NCBI GenBank assembly: GCA_032717465.1
Contig: CM064713.1
Span: forward strand, 6,495,001 to 6,559,000
Direction of reading: 5' to 3'
DNA from: Coenobita brevimanus
Lineage: Eukaryota; Arthropoda; Malacostraca; Decapoda; Coenobitidae
Length of the DNA stretch: 64,000 nt
The notes below the pieces were generated by a model. That model was not told where the DNA came from and ran no database searches. It saw only the letters and a program-made list of their open reading frames with translations. A program made the position numbers and the translations under genes. This document shows positions 32,711 to 45,210 of this stretch, piece by piece; position 1 is the first letter of the stretch; every line of letters begins with the position of its first letter.

Positions 32711-33538
32711 CAAAAGATCCACCGGCGCCTGAAAGTAATGTACCAGAAGATCAACTCCCCATTTGCCAGGTGGGACCCATAACTTCTTTAGGCCTAGTTA
32801 TTCTAGGATGAAGCGAAGGGGTACAAAGCTCCTTCTTTATGGACACCAGATCTATGGTAAATCTGATTTCCGATTCCTCGCTAAACAACATTAGGAGAAC
32901 AACTAAAAGGGTTGGGTTCCTCGAACCACCTGATATTCGCCTATGCAGCATGGATGGCTCAGAATTTCAGGTCAAAGGGAAGGTCTCCTTAGAAGTACAA
33001 AATGATAGAGCCTTAAAACCCTGCGACTCCATATTTCACGTAACAAATGATCTTAATTATCAAGCGGATACTGTCATTGACTTTCCGACAATAGCTTAAC
33101 AATCAATTGCCCTCTTACCGGCTTGTCATAGCATAGACATCAATAGGTTCCCGATATCTAGTATGGAATATCCACGTCTGGTACTCTCCCAGATAAACTC
33201 AGTTATTCACTCTCACGTGATTCCACCATTACCCGAGAGTAAAGAGGTAAGCACACTGCTACCTGAACAGCCAAATTCAGTAACATCTAGTACTACATCC
33301 TCTGAGCATTTACTGGTGGATAAACCCTCTGAGCATTCTACTGTGGATTGTATCAACCCCTCTAACAGTGGCACATTTCCCGACTCAGACATATTTAACT
33401 ACCTCACATAGCGTGAATGAAGTTTTAAAACATGCAGAGACAGGGCGTGCAGTAACAAATCACTGCACAATTTTGCTGCCGCATAAATTTACCCAAGTCT
33501 CTGTTCGTGTTGTGGGTGCAAAAGCAGGAGTGGACGTA
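32711..33538 (+). pseudogene. pol: pol, aspartic protease region
   Basis: The frame 32839-33099 begins MDTRSMVNLISDSS. Retroviral proteases have D-T/S-G here; the glycine is replaced by arginine, so the active site is damaged. A downstream frame (33163-33411) is Ser/Pro-rich spacer. Cut at TA (33537-33538) by a pogo-like element. Confidence 0.6.
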
Positions 33539-34233
33539 CCGTAAAACACCCTACCTTCGGACATTTTTTATGTTTTTTAACAAATAACTCTGTGTAAAAT
33601 GGTGCAATTTTATCCTTGTTGGTGTCATGTGGTAGCCAGGGACAGTATCTACCGAATCCAAACAATAACAAAAATTAGCCATGCTAAACTTGTGTTTTCT
33701 TTCATTTTCAAAAGTCTGAAGCTAGGAACAAATTTCCTAACTTCGGACAGCTCTTCCAAACTTCGGACATCCATGTATTTGCCCTATAAACATGAGAATG
33801 GTTAACAGCACCTATCTCCGGACACGCTGTCCAAACATCGGACACTTTAGAAGTTTTTTAAAAATGTAAAAAAAATATTGGACACTCGTGGCCCAAGTTA
33901 TACATCTACAATGAAAAATATCCAAAAATATCTTCTCTTTTGAATTCATAAATTAAGATCACATTAAGATGCATCATATCACATTGTAATGAGGTATTCT
34001 GGCCATAAATATAACTAAGAACTATTCACAAACTTTTAAAGATGAAAAAATTATAAAAAAATGCATTGCATATATTCCAAACTGTAAGGGAAACTGACCT
34101 TTTACTCCTAAACAAAACTTCATTTAATTATCAAGTAGCTACCTCACTGACTCAAGAAATGCATACTGAAAATAATATAACGTCAAACACTTCTTACTGG
34201 TTCTAATAGCACCCAAACACCCACTAACAATAT

Positions 34234-37200
34234 CTATCTATCTATTGCCAGATGCCTCAATCCCGTTTGGGGTGGCCACAAACAAAATGCCTCCACGTCG
34301 CCCTGTCCCCCACCATTTCACTGCCCTGCTCCCAACTCACCCCCCCCCCCTCTCTCATATACCTCTCCACCCCATCCCTCCATCTCATCCTCGGCTTCAC
34401 CCTCCCTCTTTCCCCCTCAACCTAACTCACATACATTCTCTTCATCAGTCTTTCACCCTCCGTCCTCTCCACATAGCCGAACCACCTCAGTGTATTCCTC
34501 ATAACGTTTCCTATCACATCCACATCCACACCACAACGCTCCTTTATATCCTCATTCGTCAGCCTGTCTCTCCATGTGACTCTACAGGTTCACCTTAAAT
34601 AACTCATTTCCATTGCTCTCACTCTTGACTTGTGTCTTTCCAACAACGTCCAAGCTACACTTCCATACTTTAGAGCTGGTATCACAATACTATCATGTAG
34701 TAACTTTTTCACCTCCATGCTCACTTCCCTGTTTCTTATCACTGCTTTCAAAGAACAAGTAACCTTTCTTCCCTGCTGTACCCTTTCAAGCACTTCACCC
34801 TCCAAACCTCCATCCTTACTCATCACACTACCCAAATACTTAAACATACTCACATTTTCCAATTCCTCACCATCCAACCTCACTGTACATTCACTGACTT
34901 CACCTCTCTCAAAGACCATCACTTTACTCTTCCCTACATGCACCTTTAGCTTCCGTTTCTTACACACTCTCACAAACTCATCCACCAAGCCTTGCAGCTC
35001 CCCTTCGTCTTTGCTCAACAACACAGTATCATCTGCAAACAACAGTATAGGGAGTTTCCAAACACTATCCTCTCTCACCAGGGCCACTCCAACATCCACT
35101 ACCCTACGTTGTACCTCTTTTATTACTCCATCCATGTACAGATTGAACAACCATGAAAACATGACACATCCCTGTTTCAACCCAACTTTCAAAGAAAAAA
35201 ATTCACTTAGTTCACTATCCACATGCACTGCAGCCTTAGCACCATCATACATACTCTTCACAGCATTCAACAACTTCCCATCTACTCCATATATTCTTAA
35301 TACTTTCCACAATCCTTGTCTATCCATCCTGTCATATGCTTCTCCAAATCCATGAAAGCTGCATACAACTTCTTTCCCTTCTCTAGAAACTTTTCCACTA
35401 AAGATCTAAGAATGAATATCTGATCTACACAACCTCTTCCCTTCCTAAAGCCTCCCTGTTCTTCTCCAACTAATTCCTCTGTTCTTTCTCTACCTCTGTC
35501 AATAAGTATCCTTCCATACACTTTTCCTATTATACTAAGAAGACAAATGCCCCTATGATTACCACACATTTCTTTTTCCCTTTTTCCTTTGCACAAGGGA
35601 ATAATTATACCTGACTTCCAATCCTCTGGGACTCAACCTCCCAGGTCAATCTACACATCTTCCACATCCATTCTACTACAATCTCTCCCCCATCCTTCAG
35701 CATTTCACCACACACTCCACCAATTCCTGGGGCTTTCCCCAATTTAACTTTCTTCATTACTTCCACAACTTCTATCCTACTGATTTCTTCCAGCCTTCTC
35801 ACCTCCCTCCTTCTCCCAGCCATACCCCAGCCACTTATACTCGCATTACTTCCATCCTCTATATTCAACAATTCCTTAAAGTGTTCTCTCCATCTGCTCA
35901 CTTTTTTTTTTTCTCCACTAGTAATCAACCATTTTTATCTTTCACTCCCCTGCAAACCTCACTTCCACCCTGTCTTACTCTCTTCACCTCTTTCCAGAAC
36001 ATTTTCTTACAGTCCCTCCACTTTACACTCAAATTCCTTCCAAATTTCTCATCCACTCTCTTCTTACTCTCTCTTACTAATCTTTTCACCTTTCTCTTTC
36101 ATTCTACCTATAATTCTTTCTTCCGCCTCTCAACTTCTTCCAGACCCCTATTTCTCATCCATTCATTGTATGCTTTCTTCTTTTGTGCCACAGCCTGTCT
36201 CACCTCTTCAGTCCACCACACTGTTCCTTGCACCCCCCTCCGTCTTCTCTTCCTCCCACACACCACATCACATGCTGCACATATTTCTTCTGTAAATATC
36301 CTGCACACACCTTCCATATCCCCCATCTGCTCCAATTCATATTTGCCCAATCGTTCCTTCACTTCTCTCTTATACTCTACCTTTTTCTCATCCTCTTGTA
36401 ACCTTTCCACTCTCCTTGCAACTACTCCTTCCTCTCGCCTTTCCCTTCTTCTATTTCTCCATCTTACTTGGATCCTAATTCTGGCCACCACCAAGTAGTG
36501 GTCAGAAAGTCCACTCCCCCAACCTCTATAAGCTTTTGCATCCATTACACATCTTTGCATCCTTTCATCCACACACATATAATCAATCATTGCCTTCCTT
36601 TCATTCAGTTCACCACCCACCCTTCTCATCACTCGCCATGTATACCTGTGGATCATTTTATGCCTGAAGAGGGTATTGGCTATCACCAACCCCTCTCAGC
36701 ACAAATGTCCACTAACACACTGCCATTCTCATCTATCTCAGCAGGCAAACCCAACTCACCAACTATTCCATCCACCTTCACATTCCCTATTTTACCATTC
36801 ATATCACCAATCAGAAACACTCTATCATTCCTTCCAAACTTTTCCATGCAAACTTCCACATGTGTCCAGAATTCTTCTCTCATTCTGCTAGCAGGATCTT
36901 GTGTTGGCGCATATACACACACAATCGCCCGCATTTGTATTCCAACTTTCAACCTTACCCACACAATCCTTGACCCAACTGATCCATACTGTCTTATGCT
37001 CTTCTTCCATCTTTTACTCACAACAATACATACTCTTTCCTTTGCCCTCTCATTCTCACCTACTCCTGCACATATACCCCATCCATACTCCCATTCTCAC
37101 ACACTTTCTCCTCTCCATTTTGTTTCAGTTATTCCACATACATCCACTTTCACACCCAAAAGCACCTGGACAATCTCTCTCTCTTTCAAATCATCATTCG

Positions 37201-37415
37201 CTCCACTTACATTCCATGTTGCTATTACCAAGTCCTTTGTCCGGTCCTGGGTCGTCATCGTTTGGTCAGTCCTTGTCCGAGGCTTCTTGTTTGCCTTTTT
37301 AGTTAGTTGTTTTCCGGGGAGGGGCACTAACCCTCTGTCAACCCTTTTAGTCGCCTTTTACGACAAACAGGGATACTGGGGGAGTATTATTGAAAAAAAA
37401 CCCTACACCCAGGGG
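34234..37415 (-). mobile_element. Near-complete family B LINE, minus strand
   Basis: About 3180 bp with the 5' UTR (37200-37415) and the (TAGA)n tail (reverse at 34234-34248). Endonuclease: TWNVSGANDDLKE, ITETKWRGES, VYAPTQDPASR, LSDHYLVV. RT: GFRKGRGCVDQIF, GLKQGCVM and FADDTVLL. Frameshifts or stops occur near 37095, 36685, 36105, 35600 and 35320. Flanking words AACAATAT and AACATAT suggest a target duplication with one later indel. Confidence 0.85.
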
Positions 37416-37445
37416 AACATATTTATGACCTAAACACTGTAGTCT

Positions 37446-37515
<70 letters not shown>

Positions 37516-37550
37516 CAAATATACCAAATAGGCCTGTGGATGTAAACACA

Positions 37551-37595
<45 letters not shown>

Positions 37596-37613
37596 ATACA
37601 CACACACACACAG
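37416..37613. repeat. (AC)n compound microsatellite
   Basis: Two (CA) tracts (37449-37518 and 37546-37613) separated by AATAGGCCTGTGGATGTAAA. A similar spacer, AATAGGCCTGTGCTTGTAAA, sits in the (CA) tract downstream of the C elements (near 43290), so both flanks of the LINE pair derive from one AC-rich sequence type. Confidence 0.7.
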
Positions 37614-37897
37614 AGGGAGTCAATCGAGGCAGACGTGCGACATCGGCGCTCCGTACCGAACCAACACGACCAGTGGCATTACCTACATTAGTATCTTTGT
37701 ATGAGTCAAGCTCTGTACCAGGTTAGACTAAATGATTTCTCATTATTAAAAGGAAAAAATAATAAGTTTAAAAAAGACTTGTTCAAACAGGAAAGAGAAC
37801 CAAGACGAAAGAATACGCTGAGTCATCTCTGAGGTTTGTTTAGACTACAACAACACGGGGATTCTAAGTACATACTCTGTACTTTTAGTATTGCAAA

Positions 37898-38824
37898 ATG
37901 GATATATACTTTAGTAAAACAAATTTGGAAAAGAAAAGGGATAAAGGTAAAAAGCAAAATGATGATTTCTACCAAGAACTGGTTGAAGTGGAGACTCACA
38001 ATAGACTGGTTGAATGTGTACACAAACTAGAAATGGCTTTCAAAAATGAAATTGATGAAATAAAGAAGCAGATGCACTTGCAAAACGAAGAAATAGAAAA
38101 ACTAGGAAGGGAGACCAAAAAGAAAGATACAACCATCAGTGAATGAACAGTGGAATTGAGTACACTTAGGAAGAAAATGAGTGAAATGGCAAGTACAGTA
38201 CTCATTCACGAGAGTGTTATGGAAGAGTTCAAAAATGACACAGAGACAATTAGCCAAGTAAGCAGTCTTATAGACCACAGCAGTGATACTGAGGAGAACA
38301 TAACACAGGTGAATGAAGCTGTGCAAAGCTACAAAAATGATGTGGAAACCACGTATGCTGAAATGGTGAAAGTAAAGAAAGACTTAGAAACAAGGGTTGA
38401 GGAAAAAGGCATTAAAAAGGAAGTGAAAAGAATAATCCAAAACAATCCAAAGTTAGTCAGAGATTCAGTAGATATAAACAAATCTATAGTAATCACTGGT
38501 ATAGAAGAGGAAGAAGTAAAAAACAAGATCACAAGAGACAAAAAGAAGATGGCAAATGTAATGAGCTTACTGAAAGAAGTATCAGAGGAAATCTGTAGGA
38601 AAGACATAGAGGAACACAAAAGGTTGGGGAAATATGAGAAAAGCAAGACAAGACCTCTAAAGGTGACTTTCCAGAGTGTAAACACTGTGGAAGAGATACT
38701 AAAAAATGCAAAGAATCTTATGGAAAAAGAGGAGTTCAAAAGTGTATGGATAAAAAGATGCCTAACACAAGAGGAACTGGAATTACTGAAAGAGAAAAGG
38801 GAGGAAGCAAAAACAAAAAAATGA
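37898..38824 (+). pseudogene. Family C ORF1 (coiled coil plus RRM-like)
   Basis: From MDIYFSKTNLEKK the protein is charged and helical, with heptad-like runs (VHKLEMAFKNEIDEIKK). One in-frame TGA at 38144 is the only break; reading continues in the same frame to 38824. Around residues 190-280 comes an RRM-like core (SIVITGIEEEEVKNK) followed by HKRLGKYEKSKTRPLKVTF, matching the layout of family A ORF1. It would bind the LINE RNA as a trimer or multimer. Confidence 0.8.
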
Positions 38825-38887
38825 GGGAAGATCAGAAGAGGAGAAGAAGAAATTTTTTTACAAAGTAATAGCATTGCAGGTACGAAA

Positions 38888-41818
38888 GTGGTACACAAAC
38901 AGGATGGAATAAAAAGGAGGAAGGTAGTAGAACCAGGTCATGACAAGTATATAAACAAGATGATAAAGTTGATGTACTCAAATGTGGATGGAATGGTATC
39001 AAAATTACTGGAGATGAATGATTATGTCAGAGAAAATGAACCACAAATAATATGCCTAACTGAAACAAAATTAACACCAAGGATATTCAATGACATACTA
39101 AACTTAGAGGAATACAATATAAGGAGAAGAGACAGAAATTTAAAAAAAGGAGGAGGAATTATAATATTAACTAACATAAATCTAAAAGTCAAGGAAATAA
39201 AACTAGATATACCATCACAAGTAGAACTGATTGCAGTAGAGATCAACACATCTGAAGGTAAAGTAATTGTAGCCAATTTATACATGCCACCCAGATCAAA
39301 CACATGGGAAAGAGATGAATATGAGGACCTGGCAGAGAGTACAATTCAGAGTTTAAGATCATTACTACATAAAATGGAAGAGAAATCGGAAAGAATTATA
39401 CTAACTGGGGATTTTAATACAAATATAAATTGGAATACTCTAGATATAATTAGCCAAGAAAGCTGTTGGGATCAAAAGCTCCTGGATCTCGTGCAAGAGT
39501 TTTTCCTAACGCAACATGTGAGGGAAACCACCAGAAAAAGAGGACTTGATGTACCTTCAGTGCTAGATCTAATATTTACTAGGCAAGAAAATGATATTGA
39601 CAGTTTAATATATCACCCTCCACTCGGCAAAAGCGATCATGCAGTACTAAATTATAACTTCAGGATAGCATATGACATAGTAAACAGCAATGACAGTTAC
39701 AAAAAGAGCCTAAATTATAAAAAGGGAAATTATCAAGACCTAAAGAAGTATTTCTTAGAAGTTGATTGGGAAAATGAGCTTAGAGGACAAGATTTAAATG
39801 CTGTATATAAAAAATTCTGTGAATTTTATGGAATAGGAGTCCAGAAGTACATCCCACAGCACAAAGAAGCAGATAAGAAAATACAGAAATGGTTCAATAT
39901 AGAATGTAAAAAATCAAAAGAAAGAAGAGATTTGTTGTGGAATAGATACAGAAGACATAATAGTGAAAGGGCGTATAATAATTACAAACAGGCAAGAAAC
40001 GATTATAGAAGAATAAGGAGGGAAGCCCAAAAACAGTTTGAGGAGGATATAATAAATAAAAGTAGTGATCAACCAAAGCTGTTTTACAGCTATATCAGAA
40101 GCAAAACCAAAGTAAAAGATATAATACAATCAATTATGGAGGAGGGAATCACTTATACACAAGAGAAAGATATTTATGAAGCACTAAATAAGAATTTCCA
40201 ATTAGTTTTTACAGAAGAAAAAAATTTTGAGAGGGACTATGTGGAACATGCATGTCCACACATACTACCAGATATACAAATAGCAGAAAAAGTAATACAG
40301 GAGGAGTTAAGTAGATTAGACAGAGGAAAAGCAAGTGGTCCTGATGAAATTTCATGTTGGGTACTATGAGAATGTGCAAAGGAGTTAAGTAAACCATTAT
40401 TTTTAATTTTCAAGAAATCTTTGAGTCAAAGTAAAGTACCTGATATTTGGAAAAAAGCAAATATTGTCCCCTTTTTCAAGAAAGGAAATAGACAAAATCC
40501 ACTCAACTACTGAACAGTATCACTGACCAGTGTTGTAAGCAAGGTATTAGAAAAGCTTATAAGAAAAGCTTGGGTAAATCATCTAGAAGAACACAGTATG
40601 ATAACAGAAAGACAGTTTGGTTTCAGAAAAGGAAAATCATGTGTTACTAATCTGTTGAGCTACTATGACAGAGTAACAAACACAATTCAGGAAAGGGAAG
40701 GATGGGTGGACAGTACCGTATCGATTTAGATTTCAAGAAAGCTTTTGACACAGTACCACACCAAAGACTTTTATGGAAACTGTACCATCAAGGAGGAATT
40801 CGAGGCAAACTGTTTTGTTGGATGCAAGATTTTCTCATAAAAAGAGAAATGAGAACAGTACTAAGAGGAACCTACTCATCATGGAAAGAGGTGACTAGTG
40901 GAGTACCACAGGGTTCAGTGCTGGCACCAATCATGCTTTTAGTGTATATAAATGATATAAATAGTAACACTGGAAATGAGAGCTATTTGAATATGTTTGC
41001 AGATGATGCAAAAATACAAAGGAGAATTACTAACACAGACTCTTGTAAAGAGCTACAAGAAGAATTAAATAAACTTCATGAATGGAGTAGTACATGGCAA
41101 ATGAAATTCAATGTGGACAAGTGTCATGTAATCAAGTTTGGTAAAAGTGGAAAAAGACCTGCTTGGGATTATAAGTTAGGAAATAAAACCCTATACACAT
41201 CAGAAAGAGAGAAAGACCTAGGTGTGATTGTCAATAACAGACTATCTCCGACTGGCCACATCAGCGAGAAGGTACGGAACATGTATACTGTACACTGCTT
41301 GCAAATATGAGAATAGCATTCACATACATAAATGAAGACATGCTAAGAAGGATAATAACATCATTCATTAGACCAACCCTGGAATATGCATCAGTAGTCT
41401 GGAGTCCTCATCTCAAAAAGCACATAGACAAGATTGAAAAAGTTCAAAGGGCCGCTACAAGTTGGATACCAAGCTTATGGGACCTAAGCTACGAAGAAAG
41501 ACTAAATAAACTGAATCTACCATCACTACAGGAGAGAAGGAAAAGAGGTGACATGATAATGCTATGTAAGTGCATATCAGGGAAGGAGAAAATAGACATA
41601 AATGATTACTTAACATAGGGAGAAGCATCAGCAAGAGGACACTGCAAAAAACTGCATAAGAAGAGAGGTGATAAAGACGTAAGGAAATTCAGTTTCCCAA
41701 ACAGAGCAACTGATCAATGGAATGCACTACCGAATGAAATAGTGTGTGCCAAAACAATTCACAATTTTAAGGATATGTACGATAAATATGGTTTAAGACA
41801 CGGGACAGTACGTGCTTG
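38888..41818 (+). pseudogene. Family C ORF2 (endonuclease and RT)
   Basis: The first 493 codons (38888-40369) are open. Endonuclease: LMYSNVDGMVSKL, CLTETKLTP, LTGDFNTNINW and LGKSDHAVLNY, so all catalytic motifs survive. A TGA at 40367 and another near 40513 interrupt the fingers. A small insertion near 40715 shifts the frame before FKKAFDTVPHQR. 40702-41310 gives TSGVPQGSVLAP and FADDAK; 41307-41618 is the C-terminal region. Stop codons look like single C-to-T changes. Confidence 0.85.
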
Positions 41819-41877
41819 ACTCATTCCTGTAAAGATACAATTAGGAGATACAATTAGGTAAGAACACAGACACACAC

Positions 41878-43250
41878 AGTATCACTGACCAGTGTTGTAA
41901 GCAAGGTATTAGAAAAGCTTATAAGAAAAGCTTGGGTAAATCATCTAGATGAACACAGTATGATAACAGAAAGACAGTTTGGTTTCAGAAAAGGAAAATC
42001 ATGTGTTACTAATCTGTTGAGCTACTATGACAGGGTAACAAACACAATACAGGAAAGGGAAGGATGGGTGGACAGTATCTATTTAGATTTCAAGAAAGCT
42101 TTTGACACAGTACCACACCAAAGACTTTTATGGAAACTGTACCATCAAGGAGGAATTCGAGGCAAACTGTTTTGTTGGATGCAAGACTTTCTTATAAAAA
42201 GAGAAATGAGAACAGTACTAAGAGGAAACTACTCATCATGGAAAGAAGTGACTAGTGGAGTACCACAGGGTTCAGTGCTGGCACCAATCATGTTTTTAGT
42301 GTATATAAATGATATAAACAGTAACACTGGAAATGAGAGCTATCTGAATATGTTTGCAGATGATGCAAAAATACAAAGGAGAATTACTAACACAGACTCT
42401 TGTAAGGAGCTACAAGAAGAATTAAATAAACTTCATGAATGGAGTAGTACATGGCATATGAAATTCAATGTGGACAAGTGTCACGTAATCAAGTTTGGTA
42501 AAAGTGGAAAAAGACCTGCTTGGGATTATAAGTTAGGAAATAAAACCCTATACACATCAGAAAGAGAGAAAGACCTAGGTGTGATTATCAATAACAGACT
42601 ATCTCCGGCTGACCACATCAGCGAGAAGGTACAGAACATGTATACACTGCTTGCAAATATGAGAATAGCATCCACATACATAAATGAAGACATGCTAAGA
42701 AGGATAATAACATCATTCATTAAACCAACCTTGGAATATGCATCAGTAGTCTGGAGTCCTCATCTCAAAAAGCACATAGACAAGATTGAAAATGTTCAAA
42801 GGGCCGCTACAAGATTGACACCAAGCTTAAGGGACCTAAGCTACGAAGAAAGACTAAATAAATTGAATCTACCAACACTACAGGAGAGAAGGAAAAGAGG
42901 TGACATGATAATGCTATATAAGTACATATCAAGGAAGGAGAAAATAGACATAAATGATTACTTAACATATGGAGAAGCATCAACAAGAGGACACTGCAAA
43001 AAACTGCATAAGAAGAGAGGTGATAAAGACGTAAGGAAATTCAGCTTCCCAAACAGAGCAATTGATCAATGGAATGCACTACCAAATGAAATAGTGTGTG
43101 CCAAAACAATTCACAAATTTAAGGATATGTACGATAAATATGGTTTAAGACACGGGACAGTACGAGCTTGACTCATTCCTGTAAAGATACAATTAGGAGA
43201 ACAATTGGGTAAAAACACACACACACACACACAAAACACACACACACACA
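41878..43250 (+). pseudogene. LINE family C, 5'-truncated tandem copy C2
   Basis: The open frame 41960-43171 (403 residues) spans FGFRKGKSCVTNLL, IYLDFKKAFDTVP (about 40-52), VPQGSVLAP, FADDAK (132-137) and the C-terminal end RHGTVRA. It has no stop. Nucleotide identity with 40516-41877 is very high. It begins inside the (AC)n tail of C1 and lacks the endonuclease. Ends at (AC)n. Confidence 0.85.
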
Positions 43251-43339
43251 AAACACACACACACACACAAATCACACACACACTCCCCTAATAGGCCTGT
43301 GCTTGTAAAACACACACACACACATGCACACAAACACCT
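43217..43339. repeat. (AC)n microsatellite
   Basis: Interrupted (CA) tract that forms the tail of C2 and includes AATAGGCCTGTGCTTGTAAA. Confidence 0.8.
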
Positions 43340-43783
43340 ATAGTCCATGTTTTTCCAGTAATTCGTCTGTCCAAATTTAGGAATTTATTCTGTAAAATAA
43401 AGAAATTTTTATTAAAACAGTCATAGCAAGATTATGGCTGTATATATTTTAAAATAGTTTACTGCCCAGTACTTAAAACACTTTTCCACATATAATCGTA
43501 CTAATCACGTTCCTACAATTGAAACTGTTCTGTGTGAACAAAGTTTTGCAGGGTTAAAAAATGCCGATCCTTTTTCCATTTGATTCATAAATTTTTTTCA
43601 CCCACACATATTCAAGCTAGTTTAATAGGACTAATACATAATAATCTTTGAAGATGACCCTACCTACCCATATTATTATTTTTTGCAAATATCGCACTCT
43701 CTTCCAATAAACTTGAATTATTACATTTTTTCACAAAATGTCAGAAGTTTGGGCACTGTCCGCAGTTATGGAGTTTTACAGTA

Positions 43784-45206
43784 TTAACCTTACCTGAGAC
43801 ATATCGTGTGAATGGCTTAACTTAAGAGTCAGCATTGTGTACGGTGCTGGAGGATGGTTTATGCTACTTGTATTTAGGCAACATTACTAATGCACCATTT
43901 GAGCTGCGTATGGAAACACAGATTGGTGATTTCTTGGTATACCCAGCAGCCGTACATATGTGCTAAGATTTCCCACTCTCTGTTGCAGATGTGTGCTCAG
44001 TTACTCAGTCCACCGACATACCATCTGATCTTGAATCACATGTGAAACAGAGTGATTACCCAGAATACAGAAGTCAATTGCTTAATCTCCTGCGAGACTA
44101 TCGTGAAGTCATAGCCCTGCCCTGTGAGAAAATGGGCAAAACAAGCTTAGTACAGTACCAACTTATGTTACAGCCTGGAGCTCAGCCAGTATATATACCT
44201 GCCTACTGTTTACCACACAGCCAACACCAATGGGCTGATCATCTTATTCGGAACGTGTTGGACAACAAGGTCACTGAACACTCTGACAGTCCGTGGAACA
44301 GCCCACTATTTCTCGTTCTAAAGAAAGGTGGTGAGTTACGACCAGTGATAGATTACAGACGTGTGAATGCGTTAACTGTCCTGGACAGATTTCCAATTCC
44401 TGTACTCACTATTTTGATTTCCAATTCCTGTACTCACTAATTTGCTGGAATCCTTAGGCAAAAACAATTGTGTTTTCTCCTCCCTAGATCTTTTGAGTGG
44501 CTATTGGCAAGCAGAAATGGAGGAATCATCTCGTCCTATCAATGACTTCAGCACCCCATCCAGGCATTACCAATTCCGCAGACTTCCATTCAGCTTGAGA
44601 AATGCACCATCAGCATTCATGAGGCTAATTCAAACAGTTTTTGCCGGCATGACAGGTCACACAGCCTTTGCTTATCTAGATGATGTCATAATCACTAGTC
44701 ACTCAGTAGAGGAACACTTAGAAAAACTGGCCAAAGTGTTCACTAGACTCAAACAAGCCGGACTTAAAATTAAACTGTCAAAGTCCCACTTCTTACGCAA
44801 GAAACTCCAATTTCTAGGACATGTTACTGACGCTCAGGGAATTCATACATCAGATGACAAGGTCTGAGCCATAACAAACTTCCTTACTCCAACCAACACC
44901 GATGCAGCACGCAGTTTCCTCGGTCTTAGTGGCTATTATCGCCGTTTTATTAAAGGGTATGCCCAGATAGCTGCGCTGTTAACAAGACTGCTAAAGAAGG
45001 ATGCGCCTTTTGTATGGGCTGATGAACAAGCAACCGCATTTACAACCCTGAAAAATGCCCTGGCAAAAGCCCTGGTTTTGGCATTCCCTGATTTTTTAAA
45101 ACCATTTCTTCTCTGTACGGATGCTTCCGGAGTAGGCCTACGTGCCGTTCTCATGCAAACTGACTCCGAAGGAAAGAAACGTGTTACTGCCTACGCCAGC
45201 CGTGTG
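43784..45206 (+). pseudogene. pol: pol, reverse transcriptase and start of RNase H
   Basis: Provirus pol resumes. 43991-44440 contains LRPVIDYRRVNALT of the RT fingers; 44442-44867 contains SSLDLLSGYWQAEM, LPFSLRNAPSAFMRL and the catalytic YLDDVI (about 44673). The tether and RNase H start follow (FLGLSGYYRRFIKG, LLCTDASGVGL). A 28-bp tandem duplication at 44388-44438 shifts the frame and a TGA lies at 44865. Typical Ty3/gypsy arrangement. Cut at TTAA (45207-45210). Confidence 0.9.
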
Positions 45207-45210
45207 TTAA

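Larger units (their letters stand above)
37614..41877 (+). mobile_element. LINE family C, near full-length copy C1
   Basis: 5' UTR to about 37897, ORF1 37898-38824, ORF2 38888 onwards, 3' end CTTGACTCATTCCTGTAAAG and (AC)n. It starts directly after an (AC)n microsatellite and ends in one. Two-ORF layout with a coiled-coil ORF1 and an EEP endonuclease/RT ORF2 is that of the Jockey/CR1 group. Confidence 0.85.
33539..43781. mobile_element. TA-flanked pogo-like element stuffed with LINEs
   Basis: Ends CCGTAAAACACCCTACC and, reversed, CTGTAAAACTCCATAAC match at about 20 of 25 positions, and TA flanks both sides (33537-33538 and 43782-43783). Own sequence is about 33539-34233 and 43340-43781, AT-rich with phrases such as CTTCGGACA repeated near 33550, 33740 and 33770. 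No transposase seen, so it is probably non-autonomous. It was opened by a B LINE and C LINEs. Confidence 0.75.
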
